A stretch of DNA of 64,000 nucleotides from Brevundimonas lutea (GTDB lineage Bacteria > Pseudomonadota > Alphaproteobacteria > Caulobacterales > Caulobacteraceae): positions 62,001-126,000 of the forward strand of contig NZ_QUOQ01000004.1 of assembly GCF_003704105.1 (NCBI RefSeq), in the 5' to 3' direction. The notes under the pieces were generated by a model, which was given only the letters and a program-made list of their open reading frames with translations, searched no databases and had not been told where the DNA came from. The position numbers and the translations under genes are program-made. Every line of letters starts with the position of its first letter. The stretch's first letter is position 1. This document shows, piece after piece, positions 33,354-42,001 of this stretch.

Positions 33354-34473
33354 CGGCGCCGGGCGATGGCCGCCGGGTGAAGAAGCGGGCCTGGATGGCC
33401 CGCTGGATCGGGTCGTCGATCCATTGATGATAGGTGCCGGCCAGCAGCACGGCGAAGACCACCGCTCCGCTCCACACACCCCACATCGCCAGATCCGAAT
33501 GCGCCACCGGCGCGGCGAGGCGGGCGATGAGGTCGAACCACAGCGCCCCGGCGATGGTGTGGGTCATGAACAGCGAAAAGCTCATCCTGGCGGCCCATTC
33601 GGCGCCGGGTAGGGATCGGGTCACCGGCGCCGCGCCGCATCCGACGATGATGCCGCAGATCGCCAGGATATTGATCAGATCGGTTCCCAGCAGGACCGCG
33701 TTAACCAGCAGCACGGCGGCCGAGCCGAGGCCGATCACGCGCGCCACGCCGCCCCCAAAACGGGCGGTCTGGACGATACGGGCGATGCTGAGCCCGACCA
33801 GAAATAGCGGCGCGGCGCGGAACAGGCACCACTGAAAGCCGAGGCTGAACTGATCCTGGCCCAGCAACAGCAGGCTCAGCACCTCGGCGCCGAACAGCAC
33901 GCCGAGCCCGAGCAGGGCCGCCAACCACGGCGAGCTGATTCTGAGAAAGAGCCGACGCCACAGTGTTGGGAAGGTCAGGTAGCAGAGCAGCAGGGCCGAG
34001 ATGGTCCAGGCGGGAATGTTCCACTCACCGCCCCCGAGACCGAAGGCGTGCAGCAGAAAGACCTGCGCTGGCAGATCGGCCAGGTCGAACCGCCCCTCAT
34101 TGGCCGCATGGAAGCCGAGAGCGCCGCCCAGCACCACCATGACGACCAGAATCCCCAGCGTGATCAGGTGGGTCGGATAGCAGCGCGCCAACCGCTTGAA
34201 CCAGAATCGGCCGAGGCCCAGTCGGCCCGAAGCGACCGACGCGCCATAGGCCTTGGCCAAGACAAAGCCGGACAGAATCAGGAAGAAGTCGGTGGCCAGA
34301 TAGCCGCGCTCCATGAAGCCATGCAGCCCGCGCAGGGCCACCGGCGCCTCGTCGCCGAAGTGGAACACGACGACGAACAGGGCGGCCGCGAAGCGCAAGG
34401 CGTCGAGCGCCCCGCCGCGCGCCCTGGCAACGAGATCAGGAGACCCCGGGGGCCCGGCGGAAGACAGAGACAT
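33304..34473 (-). CDS. Acyltransferase family 3 membrane protein
   Basis: A 389-residue predicted inner-membrane acyltransferase (OafA/NodX family, PF01757) with about ten transmembrane helices. RFAAALFVVVFHFGDE carries the typical helix-1 His, and DFFLILSGFVLAK is the family's second signature; the C-terminus is Pro/Arg-rich. Such enzymes transfer acetyl or other acyl groups to glycans of the surface. I place the start at ATG 34473; an in-frame GTG at 34518 would add 15 residues and neither has a clear Shine-Dalgarno sequence. Overlap with nadC is in the 3' ends only. Confidence 0.88.
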   Translation of the reverse strand: MSLSSAGPPGSPDLVARARGGALDALRFAAALFVVVFHFGDEAPVALRGLHGFMERGYLATDFFLILSGFVLAKAYGASVASGRLGLGRFWFKRLARCYPTHLITLGILVVMVVLGGALGFHAANEGRFDLADLPAQVFLLHAFGLGGGEWNIPAWTISALLLCYLTFPTLWRRLFLRISSPWLAALLGLGVLFGAEVLSLLLLGQDQFSLGFQWCLFRAAPLFLVGLSIARIVQTARFGGGVARVIGLGSAAVLLVNAVLLGTDLINILAICGIIVGCGAAPVTRSLPGAEWAARMSFSLFMTHTIAGALWFDLIARLAAPVAHSDLAMWGVWSGAVVFAVLLAGTYHQWIDDPIQRAIQARFFTRRPSPGAVMTPRPVRRPEPAPSA

Positions 34474-34527
34474 GGGGAGATGTCCGGCGACGGCGCCCAG
34501 AATCGGGACAGCCGTCACGGGACGTGC

Positions 34528-34554
34528 AACGCCCGCGCCTGAGACGCGGGCGTT
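34528..34554. other. Perfect 10-bp hairpin between two minus-strand genes
   Basis: aacgcccgcg (34528-34537) pairs with cgcgggcgtt (34545-34554) over a 7-base loop. There is no U-tract on either strand. It sits between the stop of the second SleB-type hydrolase and the acyltransferase start, so a terminator or attenuator role is possible. Confidence 0.45.
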
Positions 34555-34618
34555 GGGTTAGCGAAAGCTTAAGGAAAATCGCTGGTTGGCCAGAGAGCGT
34601 CGCGCTGCCGACCTGCGA

Positions 34619-35764
34619 TTAGCGGGTCTCTTCGACCCCCGACGCCGGAGCCTTGGCCGTGGGCTCGGCCAGGGGCGCGGCGGCCACGGCGCGCGCCGGC
34701 GCGGCTTCGGTCTGGGTGCGGACGTCGTCGGACGTCAGCCCTTCCCTGGCCAGCACGGCCGTATAGGCCACGGCCTGCCCGGCCTGTCGGACGGCGTCGG
34801 TCGGATCGAGGCTGGCCATGACCATCTCGGGTTGTCGCGGCGCGCTCGAGGGCTGGGCGGCATAGGTGAAGGTCGCCGCCGAGCCGCGCCGTCCGCCGAA
34901 GCGGTAGAAGACATGCGAGCCGACCTGATTGACCCGCACCAGGCTGTTGCGCCAACCGGGCGCCACGGCGGTGGTGTGGAAGTGGGTGGCGGCGCCGACT
35001 CCGCTGAAGACCGAACCGTCCAGGGCGCTGGAGGCGATGCGACGGGCGCGGCTCCAGGCGGCCTGGTTGACGCGACCCTTCATGACGCCGCTGCAGGTGA
35101 AGCTGAACTGGCAGCCGGTGCGGCGGTTGGAGCCCTGGAACACCACGGCGCAAACGCTCTTGGGGAAGGCCGGGTGGCGAGCGCGGTTCAGGACCACCTG
35201 GGCCACGGCCTTCATGCCGTCCGATCCCTCTCCGCGCGCCTCGTAATAGACGGCCTGGGTCAGGCATTCGAGATCGCGCGACGAGTCCAGAGCCGAGGCG
35301 AGGCGGAACGGGCTGACGCCCTCCACGTTACCCAGAGCCCGGGACTGGCCGTCGCGACGCAGCGATTCGAGACGGGCGGCGATCAGGACGGCCTGGCGAT
35401 CGCGCTGGGCGTCACCGGCAACCGTATAGGGGTCATGGCGTCGCGCGATCGACAGCGCGCTTTCGTTCAGGCCGCCGGCCGCGGCGGCCAGAGCCTCTTC
35501 CGAGAAGCCGGCGGCGGTGACGCCGTCAATCCGCGAGGCCTGGGCGCGAATTTCGCTGCTGCGGGCCACTGATCCGCCGAGGTAGGCGCAGCCAGCGGTC
35601 AGCCCGATTAGGGCGCCGAAGGCGGCGGCGAACATCCAGGGGGCGGGCGTGGGGGCCTTCAAGCGAACAGGAAGACCGACAACGCGCGCCGAGGGGCGCG
35701 GATCGTTGGAAGCGGACAACAGGAGAACTCTCGGCGACAGGGGCCAGCGCGCCCCCTTATTCAC
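34619..35764 (-). CDS. SleB-type cell-wall hydrolase, second copy
   Basis: A 381-residue exported protein with a hydrophobic anchor (MFAAAFGALIGLTAGCAYLGG, about 44-64) following a 43-residue cytoplasmic N-terminus. A Hydrolase_2 domain follows, starting CLTQAVYYEARGEGSDGMKAVAQVVLNR; the YYEARGE variant keeps the expected catalytic Glu. [10 protein letters not shown] matches the copy at 24252. The C-terminal tail is Ala/Pro-rich and low complexity. It probably trims peptidoglycan. The start is GTG 35764; the reason for two such genes is not visible. Confidence 0.85.
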   Translation of the reverse strand: MNKGARWPLSPRVLLLSASNDPRPSARVVGLPVRLKAPTPAPWMFAAAFGALIGLTAGCAYLGGSVARSSEIRAQASRIDGVTAAGFSEEALAAAAGGLNESALSIARRHDPYTVAGDAQRDRQAVLIAARLESLRRDGQSRALGNVEGVSPFRLASALDSSRDLECLTQAVYYEARGEGSDGMKAVAQVVLNRARHPAFPKSVCAVVFQGSNRRTGCQFSFTCSGVMKGRVNQAAWSRARRIASSALDGSVFSGVGAATHFHTTAVAPGWRNSLVRVNQVGSHVFYRFGGRRGSAATFTYAAQPSSAPRQPEMVMASLDPTDAVRQAGQAVAYTAVLAREGLTSDDVRTQTEAAPARAVAAAPLAEPTAKAPASGVEETR

Positions 35765-36005
35765 CCGTCGGCCGGTCCTCTGTGGGAGCCTGAAAACACC
35801 GTCGGGGCAGTCGATACGTCGTTATGCGAACCCATCGAAGCCGGGGCTTAAGCCAGAGGTTTATGGCCTGAACGTGGCGAGACGGCAAGAGATGTGTGCA
35901 GCGCACCATTTCCACGCACCGTTCATGCGCCGCCACGCGGCCGGTCGGGTCAGGAGCTGCGCCGCGGTTTTTGAGGATGTGGCCGAGTGACGAACCAGGC
36001 GGGTG

Positions 36006-37430
36006 TCAGAAGGGATAGAAGATCGGGATCGCGATCATCGCCACGATCCAGGTGATTATGTTCAGCGCCATGCCCACCCGCACGAAGTCGAGGTAGCTGT
36101 ACCCAGCCATCTGATAAACCAGAACATTGGTCTGATAGCCGAACGGCGTGGCGAAAGCCGCCGACGCCGCCATCATCACGCAGATCAGGAAGGGGCGGGG
36201 GTCGACGCCGAGCGATTCGGCCAGGGCCACGGCGACGGGTGTGACGAGCACCGCCACGGTGGCGTTCGACAGGAGCTCGGTGGCGAACAGGGTCACCCCG
36301 TAAAGGATGATCAGCGCGCCGAGCGGGCCCAGAGGCTGACTGAGCATGATCAGTTGCTCGGCGCCGGTGCTGGCCAGCCCCGTGACCTCGAGCGCCATGC
36401 CAATCACGACCATACCCGCGATCAGCAGCAGGATCTCGGGCCGCAGACCGGCGTAAGCCTCCTCCGCAGTGACCACCTTGAGCAGGATCAAAGCCACGGC
36501 GCCGGCGAAGGCGCTCGCCGCGATCGGCGCGAGGCCGACCGCCGCGACGACGATCACCAAAATGAAGATGCTGAGCGCGATCAGGGCTCGTCGCGGCTGG
36601 AAGGGCTGGTCGGCATCCTCCTCGAAGAGCTTTACGTCACCCAGCACCCCGTCGCCCGAGCCGTCGGTCTGATTCCGGCTCTCACCCATGCGCGGAAATG
36701 CGAAAGGCAAAATGCGGCGCCGCGGCTTGGCCTGGACGCCCGATTGAGCCCGAGCGGCCTGTCGCTTCGCCTGCTTCTCTGCCTCGGCGGCGGCCATCTC
36801 CGCCTCTTCGGCCCGACCGATCCCATCAAGCTGTCTGGCGCCGACGAAGTAGAGATAGGCGGTGCCGGCCAGGGCGATCGCCAAGCCCGCCGGCAACATT
36901 TCGAACATGCCGAACACCGGTTGGCCGGCGTTGGACGCCATGTCGTTGACCAAGAGATTGGTCGAGGTGCCGATCAGGGTGATCAGCCCGCCCATGACGA
37001 CGACGTAGCTGAGCGGCATCAGAAAGCGCTTGGGCGACAGGCCAACCGACCTGGCCATGTCACGGATGATCGGCGCGGCCAGAACCACCACCGGAGTGTT
37101 GTTCAGAAAGCCGCCGACGGACCCGCACAGCCCGATGACCATCCAGATGCCCTGCTTGCCAAACCTCTTCGTCAAACCTTTGGCCTTGCGGATGATCAGG
37201 CCCAACAGGCCCGATAGCTCGATGGCGTAGGCGATCACGAACAGGCCGGCGAGCGCGATGACGGCGGGGCTGGCGAAGGCGCCCTGGACCTCCACCGGTC
37301 GGACCACGCCCAGCATCAGCAGCACCGCCGCCCCCACCAACGCCACGACATCCGCGCGCATCCGACCGTCGATAAGCGCGGCGACCACGGCGATAAGCAC
37401 GGCCAGGGCGGCGATCTGGTCGAATGTCAT
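36006..37430 (-). CDS. SLC13/DASS-type anion permease
   Basis: A 474-residue transporter with about eleven transmembrane helices in two repeats. The signature SNT-type motif appears twice: GFLNNTPVVVLAAPI in the first half and ELLSNATVAVLVTPV in the second; GTSTNLLVN is the sodium or substrate loop. A charged, cytoplasmic linker of about 75 residues, Ala/Lys/Arg-rich, separates the halves in place of the TrkA-C domains found in many relatives. Family substrates include sulfate, di- and tricarboxylates. The ATG at 37430 is used rather than a longer frame. Confidence 0.88.
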   Translation of the reverse strand: MTFDQIAALAVLIAVVAALIDGRMRADVVALVGAAVLLMLGVVRPVEVQGAFASPAVIALAGLFVIAYAIELSGLLGLIIRKAKGLTKRFGKQGIWMVIGLCGSVGGFLNNTPVVVLAAPIIRDMARSVGLSPKRFLMPLSYVVVMGGLITLIGTSTNLLVNDMASNAGQPVFGMFEMLPAGLAIALAGTAYLYFVGARQLDGIGRAEEAEMAAAEAEKQAKRQAARAQSGVQAKPRRRILPFAFPRMGESRNQTDGSGDGVLGDVKLFEEDADQPFQPRRALIALSIFILVIVVAAVGLAPIAASAFAGAVALILLKVVTAEEAYAGLRPEILLLIAGMVVIGMALEVTGLASTGAEQLIMLSQPLGPLGALIILYGVTLFATELLSNATVAVLVTPVAVALAESLGVDPRPFLICVMMAASAAFATPFGYQTNVLVYQMAGYSYLDFVRVGMALNIITWIVAMIAIPIFYPF

Positions 37431-37512
37431 GCGTGTAGGCTCTCCCCCCGTCCGCGCCCCATGGGACATCGGAGCACTGGAACGCAAGCGCGACCTGTGC
37501 TGTTTCGGTTCC

Positions 37513-38445
37513 ATGAACTCATCGTGGCGCGTCGTCGCCTTCGCCGCCGCTCTCTCTCCCCTGCTCGCCCAGTGTGATCGGGATAGATCCGAGCCCGCCC
37601 CGACGAGCGAGCCGGCGTCGTCTCCCGTGCCTGCGCCGTCACCGCTCGCCCCGATGGCCCGAGCGGAACTGATCGAGATCGCCGAGGACGCGGCCGACGC
37701 CTACGCGGCCGGCGAACCCTATGATGAAGCGGGTCTGGCCGGCCGGCGATTTCAGGTCGTCGTGCCCTTCGGCTGCCCGGGTTCGCCCAGCGCCGCGACC
37801 AGCACCGCCAGCGAGGACGCCGCCACTGGCCTGGCGAGCTGGCGTTGGGCCGACAACAATCGCAGCCTGAGGCTGACCGCCAACGCGGCCGACTGGTCGG
37901 ACACCCCCGAACTGGCGGCGGTGACGCAGACCGAGAACGACGAAACATTGGAGTCGACCGCAGGCTTCTGGATCCCCCGTCCCTGGCAGACGCGTGAGGC
38001 CTGCCCGGCCCTGCGACTGGAGCGACCGCCCGCAGCCCCCGGCGGAGGCGAGGCTTTGGAGCGGCCGGAGACCGAGGAGGCCGGGGAGACCACCGACGAA
38101 CCAGCCCCGTCGAGCATCGCGGTGGCGCCGCTGGCCCCGCCCCCCTCGCCGCAGACCCTGGGCCTGGTGCAACTGTACACCGACCAGTCGACCCGCACCG
38201 GCCGCACCGTGGGCCGGCCGCACGTTCACACCATCCGATCAGAGAGCGACGCGCCGCTCGCGGTTCCCAATCAGGGCTACAGGCTGGTTCTTGAGGGTCG
38301 CATCGCCCGCTTCCCGAATGGCCGAGCGGTCAGCTGCTCGGCGGCCAGCCCGGACGTGCGGCCACGCTGCCTAGTGGCGGTGACGTTCGACCGTTTGGCC
38401 TTCCGAGACCCGGCGTCGGAGACCGCCCTGGCCGAATGGCGCTGA
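37513..38445 (+). CDS. Hypothetical lipoprotein, Caulobacterales type
   Basis: A 310-residue predicted lipoprotein: MNSSWRVVAFAAALSPLLAQC gives a signal with lipobox LLAQC (lipid Cys about 21), then a Pro/Ser/Glu-rich linker. The first globular part contains FQVVVPFGCPG, a SWRWADNNRSLRLTANAADW region and ACPALRL, with three Cys that could pair. After a Pro-rich spacer (about 205-225) the second part has QGYRLVLEGRIARF and a Cys pair in AVSCSAASPDVRPRCLVAV. No known family is recognised. It is divergent from the permease, whose start lies 82 bases away. Confidence 0.7.
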   Translation: MNSSWRVVAFAAALSPLLAQCDRDRSEPAPTSEPASSPVPAPSPLAPMARAELIEIAEDAADAYAAGEPYDEAGLAGRRFQVVVPFGCPGSPSAATSTASEDAATGLASWRWADNNRSLRLTANAADWSDTPELAAVTQTENDETLESTAGFWIPRPWQTREACPALRLERPPAAPGGGEALERPETEEAGETTDEPAPSSIAVAPLAPPPSPQTLGLVQLYTDQSTRTGRTVGRPHVHTIRSESDAPLAVPNQGYRLVLEGRIARFPNGRAVSCSAASPDVRPRCLVAVTFDRLAFRDPASETALAEWR

Positions 38446-38449
38446 GGCG

Positions 38450-39463
38450 TCAGGCCTGACCCGGGGCTTGAAGGGCCAGCAAGGCGAAGCTGGCCAGCCA
38501 ATGTTCGCCCATATAGTCACCGGTGACATGCGGCAAGGCCGCCTCCAGATGCCGGCTCGCGGTCTCCTTGGCCGCTGATTCCGCCGGGTGATCCGCAGGC
38601 AAGGCCGCCGCAATCCCGCGCCAGCACCAGGCCCGACTGAGATTCAGTCCGTCCAGATGGGCGATCTTGCCGTCCGAGCGGTCACTGACGCTGGCGGGCC
38701 GGAACACGGTGGCGGGAACACCCTCTCCCGCGCGGGGCAGGAAGGCGTCGAACCAGGCCGCAAACTCCGCCCTCGGCAGCACCCGGCTCATGGCAAGCGC
38801 TTCCATCAAGGCCGGCGACAGAAACTCGTCCTGAGACGGCTCCCAGGCGGGGCAGTCGCGGTCGTCCGCATGCCAGTCGCGGAGCTTGCTCTTCAGCTCA
38901 TCCGCGAATTCGGGCCGGGCCGTGGCCGCCCAGTCCAGCGCCAGGGTGAAGGCGAAGGCGGTGTTGTAGTGGGTTCCCACCCTGACCGGATAGGTCGCCA
39001 GCGGCAGATAGGCGGCGAACCGCTCGTGGATGGCGTCCACCAGCGGCGCGAGCGATGCTCGCCATGCAGCCGCTTCGTCGCCGTGGCGCTCCAGTTCCGC
39101 CGCCAGCTTCAAAAGCCAGCCCCAGCCGTAAGGGCGCTCGAAGCCCCGGCTGGTGGGGCGGCGCGCATAGGCCGCTTCCGCCTCGCCGTTTGCCGGCGTG
39201 AAGGTGGCGTCGGCCAGGGCGCGAATATCGGCGGCGAAGGGCGCCTGCGGATACAGCCTGACCAGGCTGAAGAGGGTCCACCAGCCGTGCACGCAGCTGT
39301 GCCAGTCGAAACTTCCGAAGAAGATGGGGTGCAGGTCGCGGGGCCCCCGCACGTCCTCGGGGCCGGCAATCACGTGGTCCAGCTTGTGCGGAAACTCGCG
39401 GGCCACGTGACCGAGGGCGGCGCGGGCGAAGCGGTCGGCGATCTCGGGCGTCATTTCGGTCAT
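38450..39463 (-). CDS. DUF2891 family protein
   Basis: A 337-residue cytoplasmic protein of the DUF2891 family (PF11199). DWHSCVHGWWTLFSLVRL (about 52-70), GWGWLLKLAAEL, a TYPVRVGTHYNTAFAFTLAL segment and LDGLNLSRAWCWRGIA are conserved; the alpha-helical repeat pattern suggests an (alpha/alpha)6 barrel as in glycosidases, but no enzyme role is established to my knowledge. It begins directly after the DUF979 gene on the same strand (stop/start adjacency at 39463-39464), making an operon DUF969-DUF979-DUF2891. That arrangement suggests action on, or near, whatever the transporter carries. Confidence 0.85.
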   Translation of the reverse strand: MTEMTPEIADRFARAALGHVAREFPHKLDHVIAGPEDVRGPRDLHPIFFGSFDWHSCVHGWWTLFSLVRLYPQAPFAADIRALADATFTPANGEAEAAYARRPTSRGFERPYGWGWLLKLAAELERHGDEAAAWRASLAPLVDAIHERFAAYLPLATYPVRVGTHYNTAFAFTLALDWAATARPEFADELKSKLRDWHADDRDCPAWEPSQDEFLSPALMEALAMSRVLPRAEFAAWFDAFLPRAGEGVPATVFRPASVSDRSDGKIAHLDGLNLSRAWCWRGIAAALPADHPAESAAKETASRHLEAALPHVTGDYMGEHWLASFALLALQAPGQA

Positions 39464-40423
39464 CTAGAAGGCCAGGAAATACATCAGCGCCATATTGGCC
39501 ACGAGCATGATCAGGGCGGTGGGAATCTGGGCCCGGATGACGCCGTTGAGCATGCGGTTGCGGTCGGGCAGCTCCAGCAGATTGGCCGGGACCACGTTGA
39601 AGTTGGCCGCCATGGGGGTCATCAGCGTGCCGCAGAACCCGGCCAGCATGCCGATGGCGCAGACGATGGCGACATCGCCCTCGAACTGACCGATCAGGAA
39701 CGGCAGGGCGATGGCGGCCGTCATCACCGGAAAGGCGGCGAAGGCGTTGCCCATGATGATGGTGAACAGCGCCATGCCGAGGCAATAGGTCACCACCCCG
39801 ATCAGCGGCCCGTTCATCGGGATGGTGTCGGCCACCAGGCCGCCGACCACCTCGCCCACTCCGGCCAGGGCGAAGACGGCGCCGAGCGCCGCCAGCATCT
39901 GCGGCAGGATGGCGGCCCAGCCGACGGCGTCCATCAAGCGCCGCCCCTCTTGCACCGGCGCCATCAGCGGCGGCCGGATCAACGCCATGCCGACGCCGAC
40001 GGCCAGCAGCACGCCCAACCCGAGCGCGATCAAGGTCGGATCGTCGGGATCGAACAGAGGCGTGCCTCCGATCTCGATCTTGGCCAATACCAGGGTGCCC
40101 AGGAGAGCGGTGACCGGAATGATCAGGGCCGGGATGAACAGCTTGGCGCCGAGCCTCTCGGCCGAGGCGGCGCGCTCGGTCGGGGTGGTCGTCTTCGGTT
40201 GGCCCTGACCCAGGCCGATGCCACCGAGGATCACCAGGGCGATGACCAGCAGACCGTTGGCGAAGTCGGTCAGCCGGTCGCCGAAAGTGAAGGAAAAGGC
40301 CAGCAGCCCCCAGAAACCCGCGTTGATCCAGCGCCGGGGATTGGCGGCGTCCATGGCGCTCAGCACCGCCCAGGCGGCGAACACCAGACCAGCCAGCAGA
40401 TAGACGAAATCCAGAGTGATCAT
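39464..40423 (-). CDS. DUF979 family membrane protein (transporter subunit)
   Basis: A 319-residue membrane protein of the DUF979 family with about nine transmembrane helices. It starts at ATG 40423, overlapping the DUF969 gene by four bases (ATGA), and ends one base before DUF2891 begins. DUF969/DUF979 pairs have been proposed as two-part transporters, and I recall an assignment to 5-oxoproline uptake from linkage to 5-oxoprolinase; no such enzyme is seen here. GNAFAAFPVMTAAIALPF and CGTLMTPMAANFNVVPANLL are conserved membrane segments. Confidence 0.85.
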   Translation of the reverse strand: MITLDFVYLLAGLVFAAWAVLSAMDAANPRRWINAGFWGLLAFSFTFGDRLTDFANGLLVIALVILGGIGLGQGQPKTTTPTERAASAERLGAKLFIPALIIPVTALLGTLVLAKIEIGGTPLFDPDDPTLIALGLGVLLAVGVGMALIRPPLMAPVQEGRRLMDAVGWAAILPQMLAALGAVFALAGVGEVVGGLVADTIPMNGPLIGVVTYCLGMALFTIIMGNAFAAFPVMTAAIALPFLIGQFEGDVAIVCAIGMLAGFCGTLMTPMAANFNVVPANLLELPDRNRMLNGVIRAQIPTALIMLVANMALMYFLAF

Positions 40424-41139
40424 TCGCCGGCCCCCGACGAGGTCGTGGACCGGGCGCTGGCGTCGCCCTCCCCCGCCGCAACCTCGCGGGCGATGCGGCG
40501 GTCGAACAGGACCAGCCGGGTCCCATGGACCAGCAGCGCCACGATCGCGGTCGGAATGGCCCAGACCGACAGCTCCAAGGGCTGCACGATGATGCCGTTC
40601 TGTTCGAGGAAGCCCTTGATCAGCAGGATCGAGGCGATGGCGATGAAGATGTCCTCGCCGAAGAACAGCCCGATGTTGTCGGCGGCTGCGGCGTGGCTGC
40701 GGATGCGAAAGCGGGTGGCGTCGGGGATGGGACCGTGGCGCGTCTCTGCCGCCGCCTCGGCCATGGGGGCGATCAGCGGCCGCACCATCTGGGGGTGGCC
40801 GCCCAGCTTGGTCTGGCCCAGCGCGGCGGTGACCTGGCGCGCGAAGAAATAGGCCAGCAGCAGACGGCCGGTGGTGGCGCCGCGCACGCTGGAGATCAGC
40901 CGGCGGGCCTGCTCCTGCAGCCCGGCCCGCTCCAGCAGGCCGATGACCGGCAGCACCAGCCAGACGATGGAAATGTAGCGATTGTCGTTGAAGGCGCCGC
41001 CGAAGGCCGAGATGGTCTCGACCGCGCCCAGGCCGCCGGTTAGACCGGTCACGATGGCGGCGGTCAGAATGACCACCAGCGGATTGATCCGGGCCAGAAA
41101 CCCGACCACCACCACCGCGATACCCAGCAGGACCAGCAT
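40420..41139 (-). CDS. DUF969 family membrane protein (transporter subunit)
   Basis: A 239-residue membrane protein of the DUF969 family with about six transmembrane helices, the usual partner of DUF979. GAFNDNRYISIVWLVLPVIGLLERAGL, FARQVTAALGQTKLGGHPQMVRPLI and SHAAAADNIGLFFGEDIFIA are the conserved blocks. The first gene of the three-gene operon, transcribed from a promoter in the 41140-41207 gap next to an I78-like lipoprotein gene. The pair is likely one uptake permease for a small anionic metabolite. Confidence 0.85.
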   Translation of the reverse strand: MLVLLGIAVVVVGFLARINPLVVILTAAIVTGLTGGLGAVETISAFGGAFNDNRYISIVWLVLPVIGLLERAGLQEQARRLISSVRGATTGRLLLAYFFARQVTAALGQTKLGGHPQMVRPLIAPMAEAAAETRHGPIPDATRFRIRSHAAAADNIGLFFGEDIFIAIASILLIKGFLEQNGIIVQPLELSVWAIPTAIVALLVHGTRLVLFDRRIAREVAAGEGDASARSTTSSGAGE

Positions 41140-41207
41140 CGGCCGCCTCTCCGTGATTCCGGCGGCAGCCTAGGCCCGTTCGACACCTGGGGGCTATCCC
41201 CGAAGCC

Positions 41208-41660
41208 TCAGCCGCAGCTGATCGACAGGATGCGACCGCCCGGGCCATCGCGCTCGATATTCATCCGTGTGGGCACGAGGTTCTGGATCAGCACATCACC
41301 CTGGACAGAGTCACGAACCTCCACCTCGGGCGCCAGGTTCTCGATCGTCGCCCGGTCGGTGCCCACGGTGTCGATCTGGTAGCGGGAGGCTCCGCAGGCG
41401 TCCCCGAAGTAATAGACGGCCTCGCCCTCACCCTCGGCGATCCAGATGCCGGGTGACGACGGGTGATTGCGGATCACCGAGCCCTCGGGCGCCCAATAGG
41501 CGAAGGGCGGCGCCGGATCGGCCACGATGGTGACGCCGGGCGCCGGTCCGGGAGCCGCCGTTTCAGCACCGGCGATCTTCGTGGCGTCCGCAACAGCAAT
41601 CGGCCCGTCCGGCGCCTCGCCGGAACAGGCGGCGCCGATCAAGGCGCCGCCTGCCGCCAT
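41208..41660 (-). CDS. I78-inhibitor-like lipoprotein, third of three
   Basis: A 150-residue predicted lipoprotein. The end of the protein has the I78 peptidase-inhibitor pattern: DACGASRYQIDTVG, then VPTRMNIERD and a terminal SISCG, in which two Cys probably pair. I list ATG 41660, but translation from an in-frame CTG at 41675 would give MRLILMAAGGALIGAAC, a proper signal peptide with lipobox; the ATG start gives only twelve residues before Cys. The CTG would overlap the preceding gene's stop by ten bases. Divergent from its two neighbours and lacking their CTECP motif. Confidence 0.65.
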   Translation of the reverse strand: MAAGGALIGAACSGEAPDGPIAVADATKIAGAETAAPGPAPGVTIVADPAPPFAYWAPEGSVIRNHPSSPGIWIAEGEGEAVYYFGDACGASRYQIDTVGTDRATIENLAPEVEVRDSVQGDVLIQNLVPTRMNIERDGPGGRILSISCG

Positions 41661-41665
41661 GAGGA

Positions 41666-41965
41666 TCAGCCGCAGCGGACTTGCTCGATCACGCCCGTAT
41701 CCTGATCGTAAAACACGTTCAGGCGGTTGGGGTTGTAGTCCATGGTCACCGGGCATTCGGTGCAGGTGACGCGCCACGTCTCGCCGGCCGGCGCGGGCGG
41801 CAGTTCGGAGCGGTTGCGGCCAATCCAGTCCTGGTGCTGGTCGGCCTTGCACTGGGCGGGGCCATCGTCGCCCATGGCGGGCGGGGCGGCGGCATCGTCC
41901 TCGGTCGAGGCGCAGGCCGACAGCATCAGGGCGGCGGCGCCCGCGGCGGCGAACAGACGGATCAT
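41666..41965 (-). CDS. I78-inhibitor-like lipoprotein, second of three
   Basis: A 99-residue lipoprotein (MIRLFAAAGAAALMLSAC, lipid Cys18). The I78 family fold of small protease inhibitors is recognisable: CKADQHQDWIGRNRSELP (C39), then VTMDYNPNRLNVFYD and the terminal EQVRCG (C98). Before the family core strand lies VTCTECPVTMDY (C68 and C71), a CxxC not usual in I78 members. Presumed periplasmic action on a protease is inferred from the family; no target is visible. Middle of three tandem paralogs. Confidence 0.8.
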   Translation of the reverse strand: MIRLFAAAGAAALMLSACASTEDDAAAPPAMGDDGPAQCKADQHQDWIGRNRSELPPAPAGETWRVTCTECPVTMDYNPNRLNVFYDQDTGVIEQVRCG

Positions 41966-42001
41966 CGGGTCTCTCCTGGGTTAAGCCCGGCTCCTAAACG
42001 C

